Shown here piece after piece: positions 1 to 8,909 of a stretch of DNA of 64,000 bases (positions are counted from its first letter, which is position 1; each line of letters starts with the position of its first letter). The position numbers and the translations under genes were made by a program. Location: positions 1,612,001-1,676,000 of the forward strand of contig NZ_JBDFMD010000001.1 in assembly GCF_047238105.1 (NCBI RefSeq), read 5' to 3'. The DNA is from Paenibacillus_D sp047238105 (lineage in GTDB: Bacteria > Bacillota > Bacilli > Paenibacillales > Paenibacillaceae). The notes below the pieces were generated by a model. The model had not been told where the DNA came from. It was given only the letters and a program-made list of their open reading frames with translations, and did no database searches.

Positions 1-3000
1 CCATGTCCAAGGCAAATGGTACATTTATTTCGCTGCCGACAACGGGACCAATGCCAACCACCGCATGTATGTCCTGGAGAACGAGAGCGAGAATCCGCTG
101 ACCGGCACCTGGACCTTCAAGGGGAAGATCACCGATCCGTCCGACCGCTGGGCGATCGACGGCACGGTGCTGGAGGTCGAGGATCAGCTGTACTTCCTCT
201 GGTCGGGCTGGGAGAACACGGACGGCAGCTTTCAGAATCTGTATATTGCCGAGATGAGCAACCCGTGGACGACCAGCTCGGAGCGCGTGCTCATCTCGGA
301 GTCCGAGTATGACTGGGAGAGCTCTCCAGCCAGGATCAATGAAGGCCCCCAGGTCAATATCCGGGGCAACACGATCAATCTGGTCTACTCCGCCAACGGC
401 AGCTGGACCGACAGCTACTGTCTCGGCCTGATCACGGCCGGCATCGGCGATGATCTGATGGATCCTGCATCCTGGCACAAAAAGAGCGAACCGATCTTCT
501 CTACCGCCAATGGCGTCTACGGGCCTGGCCATCACAGCTTTACCACATCGCCCGACGGCAGCGAGGACTGGCTCCTTTACCATGCTGCGCGCTGGCAGAG
601 CTCGGGCTGGACCCGCAGCATCCGCGCCCAGACCTTCACCTGGAACGCAGACGACACGCCGAATCTGGGCGAGCCCGTCTCCTCGAACGTCCCGATCGCC
701 TTGCCATCTGGCGAGCCGGCACGGCAGCGCTATGAGGCGGAACACGCCAGGCTGGTGAAGGATCCGGGCAGCGGAGACGGTCCCGCCGTCCGCCGGGAGG
801 CCACTGCCTCCGGCGGCATGAAGATCACCCAGATCGACCAAGTCGGCGATTACGCGGAATTCACCGTCAACGTGCCGACCGCGGGGTTCTATACGCTGTC
901 CGCCCGTACGGCCAACGGCTCGCCGAGCGGCGGGACGGCACACTTGATCTTGTCGGTGAACGGCGGCTCCGGCGGCAGGCTCAACGCCGTCTACTCCGGT
1001 TGGAATCACTGGGGCGTCTCCACGGCAAGAGTCCATCTGGCGCAAGGGGACAATACGGTCCGTTTCTTCAAAGGCGAGCACTATGTCGAGATCGACAGTC
1101 TGGATGTGATCGGACCGGTCGAGGGCATCGCCTTCGATGCTCCGGGGTATACGCTGGGACGCAATGATAACCGCACGCTGCCCCCGGTGCTGGAGCTGGC
1201 GGCAGATCCGGGATCCGGGAATCCTGTCCAGCCTGTTGCTGGCGGTGTTACGTACTCGGTTGCCGCCAACAACCAAGTGATCGAGGTGACCGATCCGTCT
1301 GCCGGTACGATACGGGCGATCGGCCTGGGCAGCACCCTCATCACGGCAAGCTATGGCGGCCATACGGCGACGGCAACGTTGACCGTCACGGAGGCGCCGG
1401 TATCGGTGCAATCCATCGCGATCAGCGGGCTGGAGCCAATCCTGGTTAGCGGGCAGACCAGTCAACCGCTGCAGCTCACCGCTCACTTCAGTGACTATGA
1501 AGTGCAGGATGTGACGGACGCTGCCAGCTTCGCGAGCAGCAATACCGAAGTAGCAGCTGTGACTGAAGACGGCCTCGTCCAGGCTATCCAGCGGGGCGAG
1601 ACCGTGATCACCGCAGCGTTCGAAGGCAAGGAAACGTCATTCCATCTTGCGATAGCCGCCGACCCCGGAGAGTCGGGAATCCAGGTCCCTCCTGTGAACG
1701 CTAAGACGCCTTCCGGCAGGGTGCCTGAGCTGCCCGGCGAGATTCCGGTGACAGGTCCGGATGGGGTGACCGGGATGGCCGAGGTCACCTGGATGCTGCA
1801 GGGACTGGATTTCAATTCCCTTGGCACGGTGCAGGTACACGGTCTTCTGAAGGAAGCAGGCATTGCTGCGGAAGCGACTGTAGAAGTCCTGCCGAGCTGG
1901 GGACTTGATGAGCTCGTGTCGATCATGCGCGGCAGGATCGTCAACTTCTCCTACCCGCTGGGCGAAGGACTGGGCAACTATAGTCAGGCTGCCTACGACG
2001 CCCTTCTCACAGAGCTCGACGTCGCGGATGAGCTGGCCGCAGATGCCGAGCTGGATGAAGCGCAGTTCGAAGCTGCGGTCGCCCGTCTGGCTGATGCGGA
2101 AGCTGCGCTGCTGGACTCGCTGAGCCTCACCGAGGATGGCGTCGTCTATCACGCCTACCGGGATTTCTCCGGCGATGAGACCGGCAAGTATCCTTACGGC
2201 ATCACGACCGAGGATCTGACCAATGGCGCGATTGCTGCGGTGCAAGAGGAAGGCGGCAACAAGTTCCTGCGTCTGACCACTACGGCGACCTCGGGCAAGG
2301 CCAACCTGTTCCTGCCATTTGCCGGCGAAGTGAATGCCGCCCCGGGCGAGCGCATCGTCATCGCCTACCGTGCCAGACTGAACAGCAGCTTCCAATACGC
2401 CAACGGCGCCATGGTGCGCAATGACAGCGGCACAGGCAATTATGCCATGGTGACAGCCTTTGATACAGGCAAGATCATCGTCCAGAACGGCCCCTCCAAT
2501 AAAGTCAGAGTACAGGATGCTGTCCTGAACACATGGTATGACATCCGGATGGTCGCCGACTGGGACGCCAAAACCTACAGCGTCTATATCGACGACGTCC
2601 TGGTCGCCACCGACTACAGCTTCCGCCATACCGGCGGCGACCGGCTGACCGGCCAGCGCTTCGGCATCGACGGCTACGCCAACGCCTCGATCGACTTCGA
2701 CGACTTCAAGGTGATGGTCACCGGCGGCGCAAAAGCAGCACCCGAAGGGCTCACGGCCAGCCACGAGACCGCCGAAGCGGCCGGGGACGGCAGCATCGAC
2801 GGGGTGAATGGCGCAATGGAATGGTCAGCCGACGAGGGTGCGAATTGGACTCCTGTCGGCGCAGACGAGACCGTCCTGACCGATCTGGAGCCGGGGACGT
2901 ACTGGGTCCGTTACCGCGCCACGGGCACCCATCAATCGAGCCCGCATGTGGCGTTGACTGTCCTGGCCTATGATCCGTCCGGGCAGCCGGTACCCGTCAC

Positions 3001-4222
3001 CGGCGTGCGCCTGAACCAGACGAGCGCCACGCTGTATACGAACCATGGCAGCGCCACCGTCCAGCTCACCGCTGTGGTGGCGCCGGCGGATGCGACGAAC
3101 CGGGGTGTAACGTGGAGCAGCTCCAACCCGGCCGTGGCGTCCGTCGATGCCGGGGGGCTAGTACGCGTCCATACCGCCGGCACTGCCGTCATCACGGCGA
3201 CGACCGAGGACGGCAGCCACACGGCGACCTGTACAGTCACGGTCGCCGTCTACAATACCGGCAGCAGCGGCGGGTGGTTCCCGTACCCTGATCCCGTCAA
3301 GCCGGACGATGACACTGATCCTGACGAGCCTGCCGATCCGGACCACACTGATACGGACGAACCCGTCCAGAACGCGGACGGCAGCACGACCACCCGCGTC
3401 ACTGACCCGGCTACCGGTACGGTGACCGAGACGACGACCTGGCCGGATGGCAGCAGACGCGCGGTCATCACGGATACAGACGGTGTACAGGTGGAGATGC
3501 TGAAGAGCGCGCGGGGAGAAGTGACAGCCAGCGTCCAGTTGCCGGCTGGCAGGGCCCAGGCGTGGATCACGCTGCCCGTTGTGGGCGCCTCGGCGTCTAC
3601 CGTCGCCTACATCGTCAATGCCAACGGCAGCCGGACGATCCTCGGCACCTCCGTGCTGACAGTGGCTGGCCTGCGCTTCCTGGCCCGGGGCGAGCTGTCC
3701 GTTCAGCTGATGGAGAACCCGGTCGCCTTCCGCGATGTGCCGGGCAGCCATTGGGCCGCCGAGGCGATCGGCTTCGCGGCCAGCCGCGACCTGTTCCGGG
3801 GCACCGAGCCCGGCGTCTTCGCTCCCGGCGCGTCGATGAGCCGCGCCATGCTCTTCACCGTGCTGGCCCGGCTGGATGGCGCCGATACCGAAGGCGGCGA
3901 CACCTGGTACAGCAAAGCGCAGGACTGGGCGATCGCGGCGGGGATCAGCGACGGCAGCACGCCGGGCGCGGCGATCTCCCGCGAGCAGTTGATCACGCTG
4001 CTGCACCGGTACGCCGGAGCGCCTGACGCCGGCGGCGACAGTCCGCGCTTCGCAGACCAGGGCGAGATCGCAGACTGGGCTGTGGGAGCGATGGATTGGG
4101 CGGTGGCAAGGGGGATCCTGAATGGCAAGCCGGGCAATCTGCTGGATCCGGCGGGTGCGGTGACCCGGGCCGAGATGTCGGTGATCCTTGAACGCTTTAT
4201 CACTTGGTACAGCCAGGTATAG
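1..4222 (+). CDS. Surface-anchored GH43 glycosidase with CBM6, Ig-like and SLH domains (5' truncated)
   Basis: The reading frame is open from the window edge, so the true start lies to the left. The first ~700 bases encode most of a GH43 five-bladed beta-propeller: the acid-tuning Asp is seen in AIDGTVLE and the catalytic Glu in INEGPQV; the first catalytic Asp is probably outside the window. A CBM6-like module follows (about 735-1110, starting RYEAEH), then BIG2-type Ig-like repeats (about 1120-1660 and 2985-3250), another Ig-like unit near 1690-1900, a LamG/concanavalin-like module (about 2135-2730), an acidic linker, and three SLH repeats (about 3720-4215, with FRDVPGSHWA and FADQGEIADWA). 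SLH repeats bind pyruvylated cell-wall polymer, so the enzyme should sit on the cell surface and cut arabinan- or xylan-type side chains. The exact substrate cannot be read from sequence. Confidence 0.9.
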   Translation, partial: HVQGKWYIYFAADNGTNANHRMYVLENESENPLTGTWTFKGKITDPSDRWAIDGTVLEVEDQLYFLWSGWENTDGSFQNLYIAEMSNPWTTSSERVLISESEYDWESSPARINEGPQVNIRGNTINLVYSANGSWTDSYCLGLITAGIGDDLMDPASWHKKSEPIFSTANGVYGPGHHSFTTSPDGSEDWLLYHAARWQSSGWTRSIRAQTFTWNADDTPNLGEPVSSNVPIALPSGEPARQRYEAEHARLVKDPGSGDGPAVRREATASGGMKITQIDQVGDYAEFTVNVPTAGFYTLSARTANGSPSGGTAHLILSVNGGSGGRLNAVYSGWNHWGVSTARVHLAQGDNTVRFFKGEHYVEIDSLDVIGPVEGIAFDAPGYTLGRNDNRTLPPVLELAADPGSGNPVQPVAGGVTYSVAANNQVIEVTDPSAGTIRAIGLGSTLITASYGGHTATATLTVTEAPVSVQSIAISGLEPILVSGQTSQPLQLTAHFSDYEVQDVTDAASFASSNTEVAAVTEDGLVQAIQRGETVITAAFEGKETSFHLAIAADPGESGIQVPPVNAKTPSGRVPELPGEIPVTGPDGVTGMAEVTWMLQGLDFNSLGTVQVHGLLKEAGIAAEATVEVLPSWGLDELVSIMRGRIVNFSYPLGEGLGNYSQAAYDALLTELDVADELAADAELDEAQFEAAVARLADAEAALLDSLSLTEDGVVYHAYRDFSGDETGKYPYGITTEDLTNGAIAAVQEEGGNKFLRLTTTATSGKANLFLPFAGEVNAAPGERIVIAYRARLNSSFQYANGAMVRNDSGTGNYAMVTAFDTGKIIVQNGPSNKVRVQDAVLNTWYDIRMVADWDAKTYSVYIDDVLVATDYSFRHTGGDRLTGQRFGIDGYANASIDFDDFKVMVTGGAKAAPEGLTASHETAEAAGDGSIDGVNGAMEWSADEGANWTPVGADETVLTDLEPGTYWVRYRATGTHQSSPHVALTVLAYDPSGQPVPVTGVRLNQTSATLYTNHGSATVQLTAVVAPADATNRGVTWSSSNPAVASVDAGGLVRVHTAGTAVITATTEDGSHTATCTVTVAVYNTGSSGGWFPYPDPVKPDDDTDPDEPADPDHTDTDEPVQNADGSTTTRVTDPATGTVTETTTWPDGSRRAVITDTDGVQVEMLKSARGEVTASVQLPAGRAQAWITLPVVGASASTVAYIVNANGSRTILGTSVLTVAGLRFLARGELSVQLMENPVAFRDVPGSHWAAEAIGFAASRDLFRGTEPGVFAPGASMSRAMLFTVLARLDGADTEGGDTWYSKAQDWAIAAGISDGSTPGAAISREQLITLLHRYAGAPDAGGDSPRFADQGEIADWAVGAMDWAVARGILNGKPGNLLDPAGAVTRAEMSVILERFITWYSQV

Positions 4223-4372
4223 AAGCAAGCATTTTCGCGCATTACGCTATCCATTCTTCAAGGGGAAGCTGCCCGACGGGGGATCTAGATATAAGTGTAA
4301 ATGTACTTCTTTTTTGATTCCTGCGTCTCTTTTCCCGGCTCGCAAGTGCAACTGCTATAACAGACAAATCTA

Positions 4373-4990
4373 TCAAAATGATACCGGAATTTCCCTTACC
4401 CCACGAATGATCATGCCGGGTCTCCATTCCAATTCGTCGCTGCTTATCTTCAATCGGATATTAGGCATGCGACGAATCAAGGCACTTATCGCGATCTCAC
4501 CTTCCAGCCGGGCAAGAGGAGCGCCAAGGCAGTAATGGACGCCTTTACCGAACGCGATATGGTTGTTTACTTTGCGGGTAATATCGAATTCGTCAGGGTC
4601 TGAAAATTTCCTAGCATCGCGATTGGCAGAGGAGAAGGAGACAAACACCATTTCTCCTTTGCGGATGCTTTTCCCTCCGAACTCGAAATCTTCCGTTGCC
4701 CATCGGGTGTTGCTTACCTCAGCTGGACCGTTGTAGCGCAAAATTTCATCGACCGCCGACGAAATGAGCTCTGGGCTGCCCCGTAGCTTCTCCCATTGCT
4801 CCGGATGCTCCAGCAAGGCCAACATCCCGTTACCGATCAGGTTTACCGTCGTTTCGTGGCCAGCAATGATCAAGACGAACACCAGAGCATATAGCTCGTG
4901 CTCGGAAAGCTTGTCTCCTTCGTCCTCGACGGCTAGCAAATCGCTAATCAGATCTTCCTGCAGCCGGGTTGACTTCAGTGCTTCGGGTCC
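4373..4990 (-). pseudogene. Cytochrome P450, C-terminal remnant
   Basis: The C-terminal half of a bacterial P450 is clear: the I-helix oxygen-binding motif AGHETT, the K-helix ExxR in EILR, and the haem-binding loop FGKGVHYCLGAPLARLE with its Cys ligand. The product from the first start codon is 188 residues against roughly 400 for the family. Reading further upstream in the same frame gives P450-like sequence only to about position 4990 (LISDLLAVEDE), after which the frame gives a Pro/Gly-rich stretch unlike any P450. The N-terminal half (substrate recognition and B-C region) is therefore missing and the gene is best read as a decayed fragment on chromosomal DNA beside the integration site. 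Confidence 0.8.
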
Positions 4991-5092
4991 CGGCCGATTC
5001 CCTTCAGGACAATTTGGCGGAATAGCCCATATTTCGGTCCACTCCGTTTTGCTACTATTAGATCATCTTATTAAGATCAAGGGGGGATAGCA

Positions 5093-5887
5093 ATGTACGA
5101 ACATCATAAGCGGGCATTGGACAAATTGACGGAGGTATTGCAGACGGATCCTTCCATTCTGGCCGTCATTACAGCGGGTTCCGTCGCGCAAAGGAAAGCG
5201 AGAGAATCGTCGGACGTCGACGTCTATCTGCTTGTCAACGACGAATCATATGCAGAACGCAAAAAATCACACAATCTGGCGTACATGAACCACGACAAGG
5301 ACATTTGCGATTATGAGGGTGGATATATCGACGGCAAGATTATCAATCTTCGATTTCTGGAACAGGCGGCCGAACGCGGCAGTGAGCCGACACGATATTC
5401 CTTCGTCGGATCCACGGCATGGTTTTCGCGAATTCCGGATCTGGATTCGCTTCTCGCACAAATTCCGGTATATCCCGAAGCCAATCGCGACCGAAACATC
5501 CGGGATTTTTTCGCACAGATCGTTTTGTACGGCTTTTACTTCGCAGAAGAAGCAGTCAAAAAAAATAATCCTTATTTGTTAGCCCATTCCGCCAGCCAGC
5601 TCGCGCTTTTCGGCGGCCGCCTCATTCTCGCCCACAATCGCATCCTGTTCCCTTGTCACAAGTCTTTGATGACGTCTGTCGAGAGCGCCCCGGAAAAACC
5701 GGACGGTTTTATCGAAATGGCAAATGACATGCTGAGAAACCCTACGGAAGAGAAATGCAAAGCCTTCGCAAGCATCATGCTCGGCTTCCGGAATCCCGGC
5801 TTCGATCCGCAGCTTTCAACCGCTATCTTTATGGAGAACAATGAATGGAATTGGCTCGACGGCGAGCCTCCGCTCAGCGATCGATAA
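5093..5887 (+). CDS. Nucleotidyltransferase-domain protein (MNT / aminoglycoside adenylyltransferase-like)
   Basis: A 264-residue protein whose N-terminus has the nucleotidyltransferase signature GSVAQRKARESSDVDVYLLV: a GS pair followed by two metal-binding aspartates (DVD). The rest is mostly helical, as in stand-alone transferases that adenylylate small molecules or proteins. The start is well supported by a strong ribosome binding site (AAGGGGGG) eight bases before ATG. It stands alone between a P450 remnant and a decayed membrane gene. Aminoglycoside modification is possible but the substrate cannot be inferred; a toxin-antitoxin MNT role is unlikely because no HEPN partner is adjacent. 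Confidence 0.75.
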   Translation: MYEHHKRALDKLTEVLQTDPSILAVITAGSVAQRKARESSDVDVYLLVNDESYAERKKSHNLAYMNHDKDICDYEGGYIDGKIINLRFLEQAAERGSEPTRYSFVGSTAWFSRIPDLDSLLAQIPVYPEANRDRNIRDFFAQIVLYGFYFAEEAVKKNNPYLLAHSASQLALFGGRLILAHNRILFPCHKSLMTSVESAPEKPDGFIEMANDMLRNPTEEKCKAFASIMLGFRNPGFDPQLSTAIFMENNEWNWLDGEPPLSDR

Positions 5888-5983
5888 ATTATAACGTCAA
5901 TGACCCAATGAAGCCGAGCGAAAATAAGAATGAAGTGACCGTATGATGAGGGGAAGAGAATCATGAAAATATTTACACAATAA

Positions 5984-6242
5984 ATGAAGTGGCTTGGATT
6001 AGTGCTCGTCCTGATCGTGTTTACCGTATTCGGGGTAGCGATGATGGGATCAGTGCTTGGTTGAAGCCAAAGGAAATCCCGGTCTGCTCGTACTGTTAAT
6101 GTTCTTCTCCATGCCGCTGCTGAACATGGCTCCGGAGTTCTTGTCGCAGACGACGCGAGATTGGATCTATTCGTGGACGCCACTGCGGTTCGCGGTAGGA
6201 GGGCTGTGAGAAGTGATGTACTTCGGAGGATACAATGAATGA
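5984..6242 (+). pseudogene. Decayed YhgE/Pip-like (ABC-2 type) membrane protein
   Basis: The first part reads MKWLGLVLVLIVFTVFGVAMMGSVLG followed by a stop and KPKEIP, which matches the usual start of YhgE/ABC-2-type membrane proteins (first transmembrane helix then a KPKE-like turn). After a frame change near 6063 the DNA encodes a segment ending NMAPEFLSQTTRDWIYSWTPLRFAVGGL, which resembles the end of the same family. The several hundred codons in between are missing. This is an internally deleted, frameshifted remnant. Family assignment is from recalled sequence character, not a search. Confidence 0.55.
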
Positions 6243-6248
6243 GGTCAT

Positions 6249-6289
6249 AAAAATAAAAAAAGTTCATTAGAATCATTCCCTAATGAACT
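6249..6289 (-). terminator. Rho-independent terminator of tRNA-Leu
   Basis: On the minus strand a perfect 10-bp stem (AGTTCATTAG / CTAATGAACT, 9-base loop) is followed by a run of T broken once. It lies 15 bases downstream of the tRNA-Leu 3' end and is the natural terminator of that gene. Confidence 0.85.
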
Positions 6290-6303
6290 GCTTGTTATAA
6301 ATG

Positions 6304-6360
6304 TGGTACCGGTGAGAGGACTCGAACCTCCACGGGTCTCCCCATTCGATTTTGAGTCGC
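6304..6360 (-). tRNA. 3' portion of tRNA-Leu(CAA), inferred attL
   Basis: Read on the minus strand, this stretch has an anticodon loop CTCAAAA (anticodon CAA at 6354-6352), a long variable arm with GGGGAGACCC, a T arm GAGGTTCGAGTCCTC, the acceptor 3' strand CACCGGT, discriminator A and encoded CCA. The sequence 5' of the anticodon stem should give the D arm (GGCGGAATTGGCAGACG-like) and the acceptor 5' strand, but instead is unrelated DNA containing a small hairpin (GCTAT/ATAGC near 6364-6380). The tRNA is therefore only a 3' half. This is the usual picture at the end of an element integrated by recombination in the anticodon arm, with the intact gene restored at the far end. Confidence 0.75.
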
Positions 6361-6410
6361 GCATGCTATTCGGAAGATAGCAGAAACTAAGTCAAAGAAG
6401 AGGAATCTAA

Positions 6411-6466
6411 AACCCGCGAAAAGCCTTGTAAAATCAAGGTTTTTCGCGGGTTTCTTCGTTTTTTTC
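6411..6466 (+). terminator. Long hairpin with T-tract just inside the element's left end
   Basis: An 18-bp stem (6411-6428 with 6435-6452, one G-T wobble, loop TAAAAT) is followed by TTTCTTCGTTTTTTT. It has the form of a strong Rho-independent terminator and would insulate parA from transcription entering across attL. No gene ending here on the plus strand was recognised, so it may be left over from a lost gene, or be part of the recombination site. Confidence 0.6.
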
Positions 6467-6582
6467 AGGCTCCGTAAGGCTTCCCGGTGACTACCTAAAA
6501 TGAAGCCATTTTTGGACGTTGGGAAGAACTCGGAGAGAACGATAACAGAACAGCCCGCTCCCTACCATTGACAAATTAACAT

Positions 6583-6596
6583 GAAGCAATCGCTTC
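6583..6596. promoter_or_regulatory. Inverted repeat upstream of parA (possible operator)
   Basis: GAAGC-AATC-GCTTC lies 15 bases before the parA start and next to its ribosome binding site. A TTGACA hexamer is found at 6569-6574 but no convincing -10 box follows at the usual distance. The repeat could be an autoregulatory site for ParA or ParB. This is weak, position-based evidence. Confidence 0.3.
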
Positions 6597-6611
6597 AGGG
6601 AGGGTTTTGAA

Positions 6612-7403
6612 ATGACCAATACAACGGTGATTACCATCGCCAACCAGAAAGGTGGAACAGGCAAAACGACCACCGCTTATAATCTGGCTTACGCCTTATC
6701 TAATGAAGGAAAAAAAGTACTGCTGGTCGATTTCGACCCGCAAGGCAATCTGACCATGTGCTTTGGCATTGAGCAGCCGGACAAACTCCAGTTTTCAATG
6801 TTCAACATCATGAACGCTATGATGACGGATGAACCACTTCCATCGCCCGAAGAATACATTCATTCGCATGGCAACATCGACCTGATTCCAAGCAACATTG
6901 AATTATCCGTAGCTGAAATCAACCTGCGCGATGAAATGGGCGGCGAAAAAACGCTGGCTTCTTTGCTGGAACCGATGAAGCCCAACTATGATTACATTAT
7001 TATCGACACGAACCCCTCGCTTGGCTTGCTAACCATCAATGCACTTGCGGCCAGTGACAGTGTGCTGATTCCGGTCAATCCGCAGCTATGGTCTGCGACA
7101 GGTTTGACCCAATTGCTCAAGATCATTGTGAAGGTAAAGAAGCGGATCAACCCGCGCATCAGCATTGAAGGCATTTTGATGACGATGTGTGATACGCGGA
7201 CCAATTTATATAAGGAAGCTTTTCGTTTGGTAAAAGTCTATTACCGAGAAACCTTCCGTGTGTTCAATATCCAAATTCCTCATTCCGTCAAAGTTGGGGA
7301 AGCAAACTTTTACAGCCAGAGCATTATTGAATTTCATCCAAAATCGAAGGTCGCAGTAGCTTATAAGGATTTAGCCAAGGAGTTGATGGCGAGTGGCAAC
7401 TAA
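6612..7403 (+). CDS. parA: ParA/Soj-family partition ATPase
   Basis: 263 residues with the deviant Walker A motif of the ParA/MinD class near the N-terminus (NQKGGTGKTTTAYNLA), the switch motif VDFDPQGN and the Walker B-like DYIIIDTNPSLG. It lacks an N-terminal helix-turn-helix, so it is the short Soj type. The ribosome binding site is GGGAGG, eight bases before ATG. It overlaps the following parB by 11 bases, the standard partition operon arrangement. On an integrated element it probably stabilises the excised circular form or takes part in transfer regulation. Confidence 0.9.
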   Translation: MTNTTVITIANQKGGTGKTTTAYNLAYALSNEGKKVLLVDFDPQGNLTMCFGIEQPDKLQFSMFNIMNAMMTDEPLPSPEEYIHSHGNIDLIPSNIELSVAEINLRDEMGGEKTLASLLEPMKPNYDYIIIDTNPSLGLLTINALAASDSVLIPVNPQLWSATGLTQLLKIIVKVKKRINPRISIEGILMTMCDTRTNLYKEAFRLVKVYYRETFRVFNIQIPHSVKVGEANFYSQSIIEFHPKSKVAVAYKDLAKELMASGN

Positions 7404-8418
7404 ACGTCCTGTTCCCAAACTAGCCAGCATTGATGAATTACTGCTGCTTTCGGAACAACCACAGGAAACCTCCGACCCAAAAGGAGGTATACAAACTATT
7501 CCGATAAATAAAATAAGACTTTTCAAGAATCATCCGTTTCGCTTATATGAGGGAGAACGGCTTACGGATATGGCGAACAGCATTGAAAGTAATGGCGTGC
7601 TCGTACCTGTTATCACTCGTAGAATCGCGACGGATGAGAATGGCTGCGACTTCGAGATGCTCGCTGGGCATAACCGGATGAATGCAGCATTGCTCATCGG
7701 TCTGGAGAATTTGCCCGCCATCGTAAAGGAAAATCTCGCCGATGAAGAAGCGCTTATGTATGTCGTGGAAACGAACGTGCTTCAGCGCTCATTTAGCGAA
7801 ATGCTTCCATCTGAAAAATCCAAAGTGCTGTCTCTTCGGTACTCCGATATGTTCTCCCAAGGGAAGCGCAACGACATTATCGACGAACTTAAAAAGCTGG
7901 AAAACCCGCAGTATGACAAGGAAAGTTCAACTTGTGCCCTAATAGGGCACAAGTTGAATAGTAGAGAAATTGTAGCCGCTGAATACGGATTATCCAAAAA
8001 TACGGTTGCCCGCTTACTGCGAATTGACCATTTAATAATTGAGCTAAAACGACGCGTGGACGATGCGCAAATTGGTATCTATCCAGCAGTGAGCCTCTCG
8101 TATTTACCAGAAACAGAGCAAAGCTTCATTGAAGAAATTTTGACGCAAAACGAGTACAAAGTGGACATGAAGAAAGCCGAATTGTTGCGAACATACTCCG
8201 GCAAACTCACCACTGATCAAGCAACAAAAATCTTATCTGGCAAAGCTACTCGCAAGCCGCGCAGCAAGTCACCCGCTCCCTTCAAGCTCAATCACAAAGT
8301 TTATGCCAAGTACTTCACACCGGAGAGCAAAGCATCTGAGGTTGAGGAAGTTATCGAAAAGGCGCTGGAGATGTATTTCACTCATCAACGTCAATTCGAT
8401 CAAAACCAAGGAGGATGA
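7393..8418 (+). CDS. parB: ParB/Spo0J-like nuclease-domain and DNA-binding protein
   Basis: 341 residues, starting at a GTG inside the end of parA. Residues ~35-130 form a ParB N-terminal domain: the usual GERR-type box appears as AGHNRMNAA and is preceded by IPINKIRLFKNHPFRLYEGERL. A KorB/ParB-type helix-turn-helix follows at ~190-215 (SREIVAAEYGLSKNTVARLLRI), then a charged C-terminal tail. The GHNR variant is common in element-borne ParB relatives. It should bind a parS-like site together with ParA. A parS was not identified. Confidence 0.85.
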   Translation: MATKRPVPKLASIDELLLLSEQPQETSDPKGGIQTIPINKIRLFKNHPFRLYEGERLTDMANSIESNGVLVPVITRRIATDENGCDFEMLAGHNRMNAALLIGLENLPAIVKENLADEEALMYVVETNVLQRSFSEMLPSEKSKVLSLRYSDMFSQGKRNDIIDELKKLENPQYDKESSTCALIGHKLNSREIVAAEYGLSKNTVARLLRIDHLIIELKRRVDDAQIGIYPAVSLSYLPETEQSFIEEILTQNEYKVDMKKAELLRTYSGKLTTDQATKILSGKATRKPRSKSPAPFKLNHKVYAKYFTPESKASEVEEVIEKALEMYFTHQRQFDQNQGG

Positions 8419-8420
8419 AT

Positions 8421-8867
8421 ATGTTAACGAAGTTTAAAGATCTTGATCATCATCAATTTTATGAAGCTATGCTTCGCATGACTCACAGCCAGACGGACCC
8501 GTATCGTCAACCATTGTTTTACTTGCTTGGCTTGACGGAGCAAACCCGTTCCCACGTTCGCGATCTGTACGATTTCGATGAAAACGTCATTCGCCCAGAA
8601 GGACTTAATAAAGGCTGGCAGACCAGTTCCACCATTAAATTGACACGTTTGGCGTTCAACTTATACAACGGTTACTCCGGGGACGAAGAAAGGGATGCCG
8701 CCCGAAATTACAGCCCATATTTTATGTTTGACACCAGCCATCTCTCTTATTTTTTTGAAGCCGTCAAATTGCGTTATGCCGAGTATACGCGCTTACAACC
8801 CCATGATTTTATTCATATACCAAAGACCGATACGGACAACCGTTTTGACTACGATTTGGAACATTAG
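8421..8867 (+). CDS. Small conserved element protein (DUF6075-like)
   Basis: About 148 residues, soluble, with no clear catalytic motif. The start at 8421 is preferred to the ATG at 8415 because the ribosome binding site AAGGAGG abuts the earlier ATG. It contains aromatic-rich segments such as LAFNLYNGY and YSPYFMFDTSHLSYFFEAVKLRY. Proteins of this size and character are common between parB and the large helicase gene in Firmicute conjugative elements, and I recall them as DUF6075, but I cannot verify that label. Function unknown. Confidence 0.6.
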   Translation: MLTKFKDLDHHQFYEAMLRMTHSQTDPYRQPLFYLLGLTEQTRSHVRDLYDFDENVIRPEGLNKGWQTSSTIKLTRLAFNLYNGYSGDEERDAARNYSPYFMFDTSHLSYFFEAVKLRYAEYTRLQPHDFIHIPKTDTDNRFDYDLEH

Positions 8868-8909
8868 GAAGCTTGCATTACAAACAACCGAAGGAAAGGA
8901 GACCCCATC

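Noticed and set aside
1637..4228. Long minus-strand open frames opposite the GH43/SLH gene
   Set aside because: They are produced by the high GC third positions of the real gene on the other strand; no ribosome binding site and no family resemblance.
6304..6400. Complete tRNA-Leu gene
   Set aside because: The 5' half cannot be folded: no D arm and no acceptor 5' strand pairing with CACCGGT.
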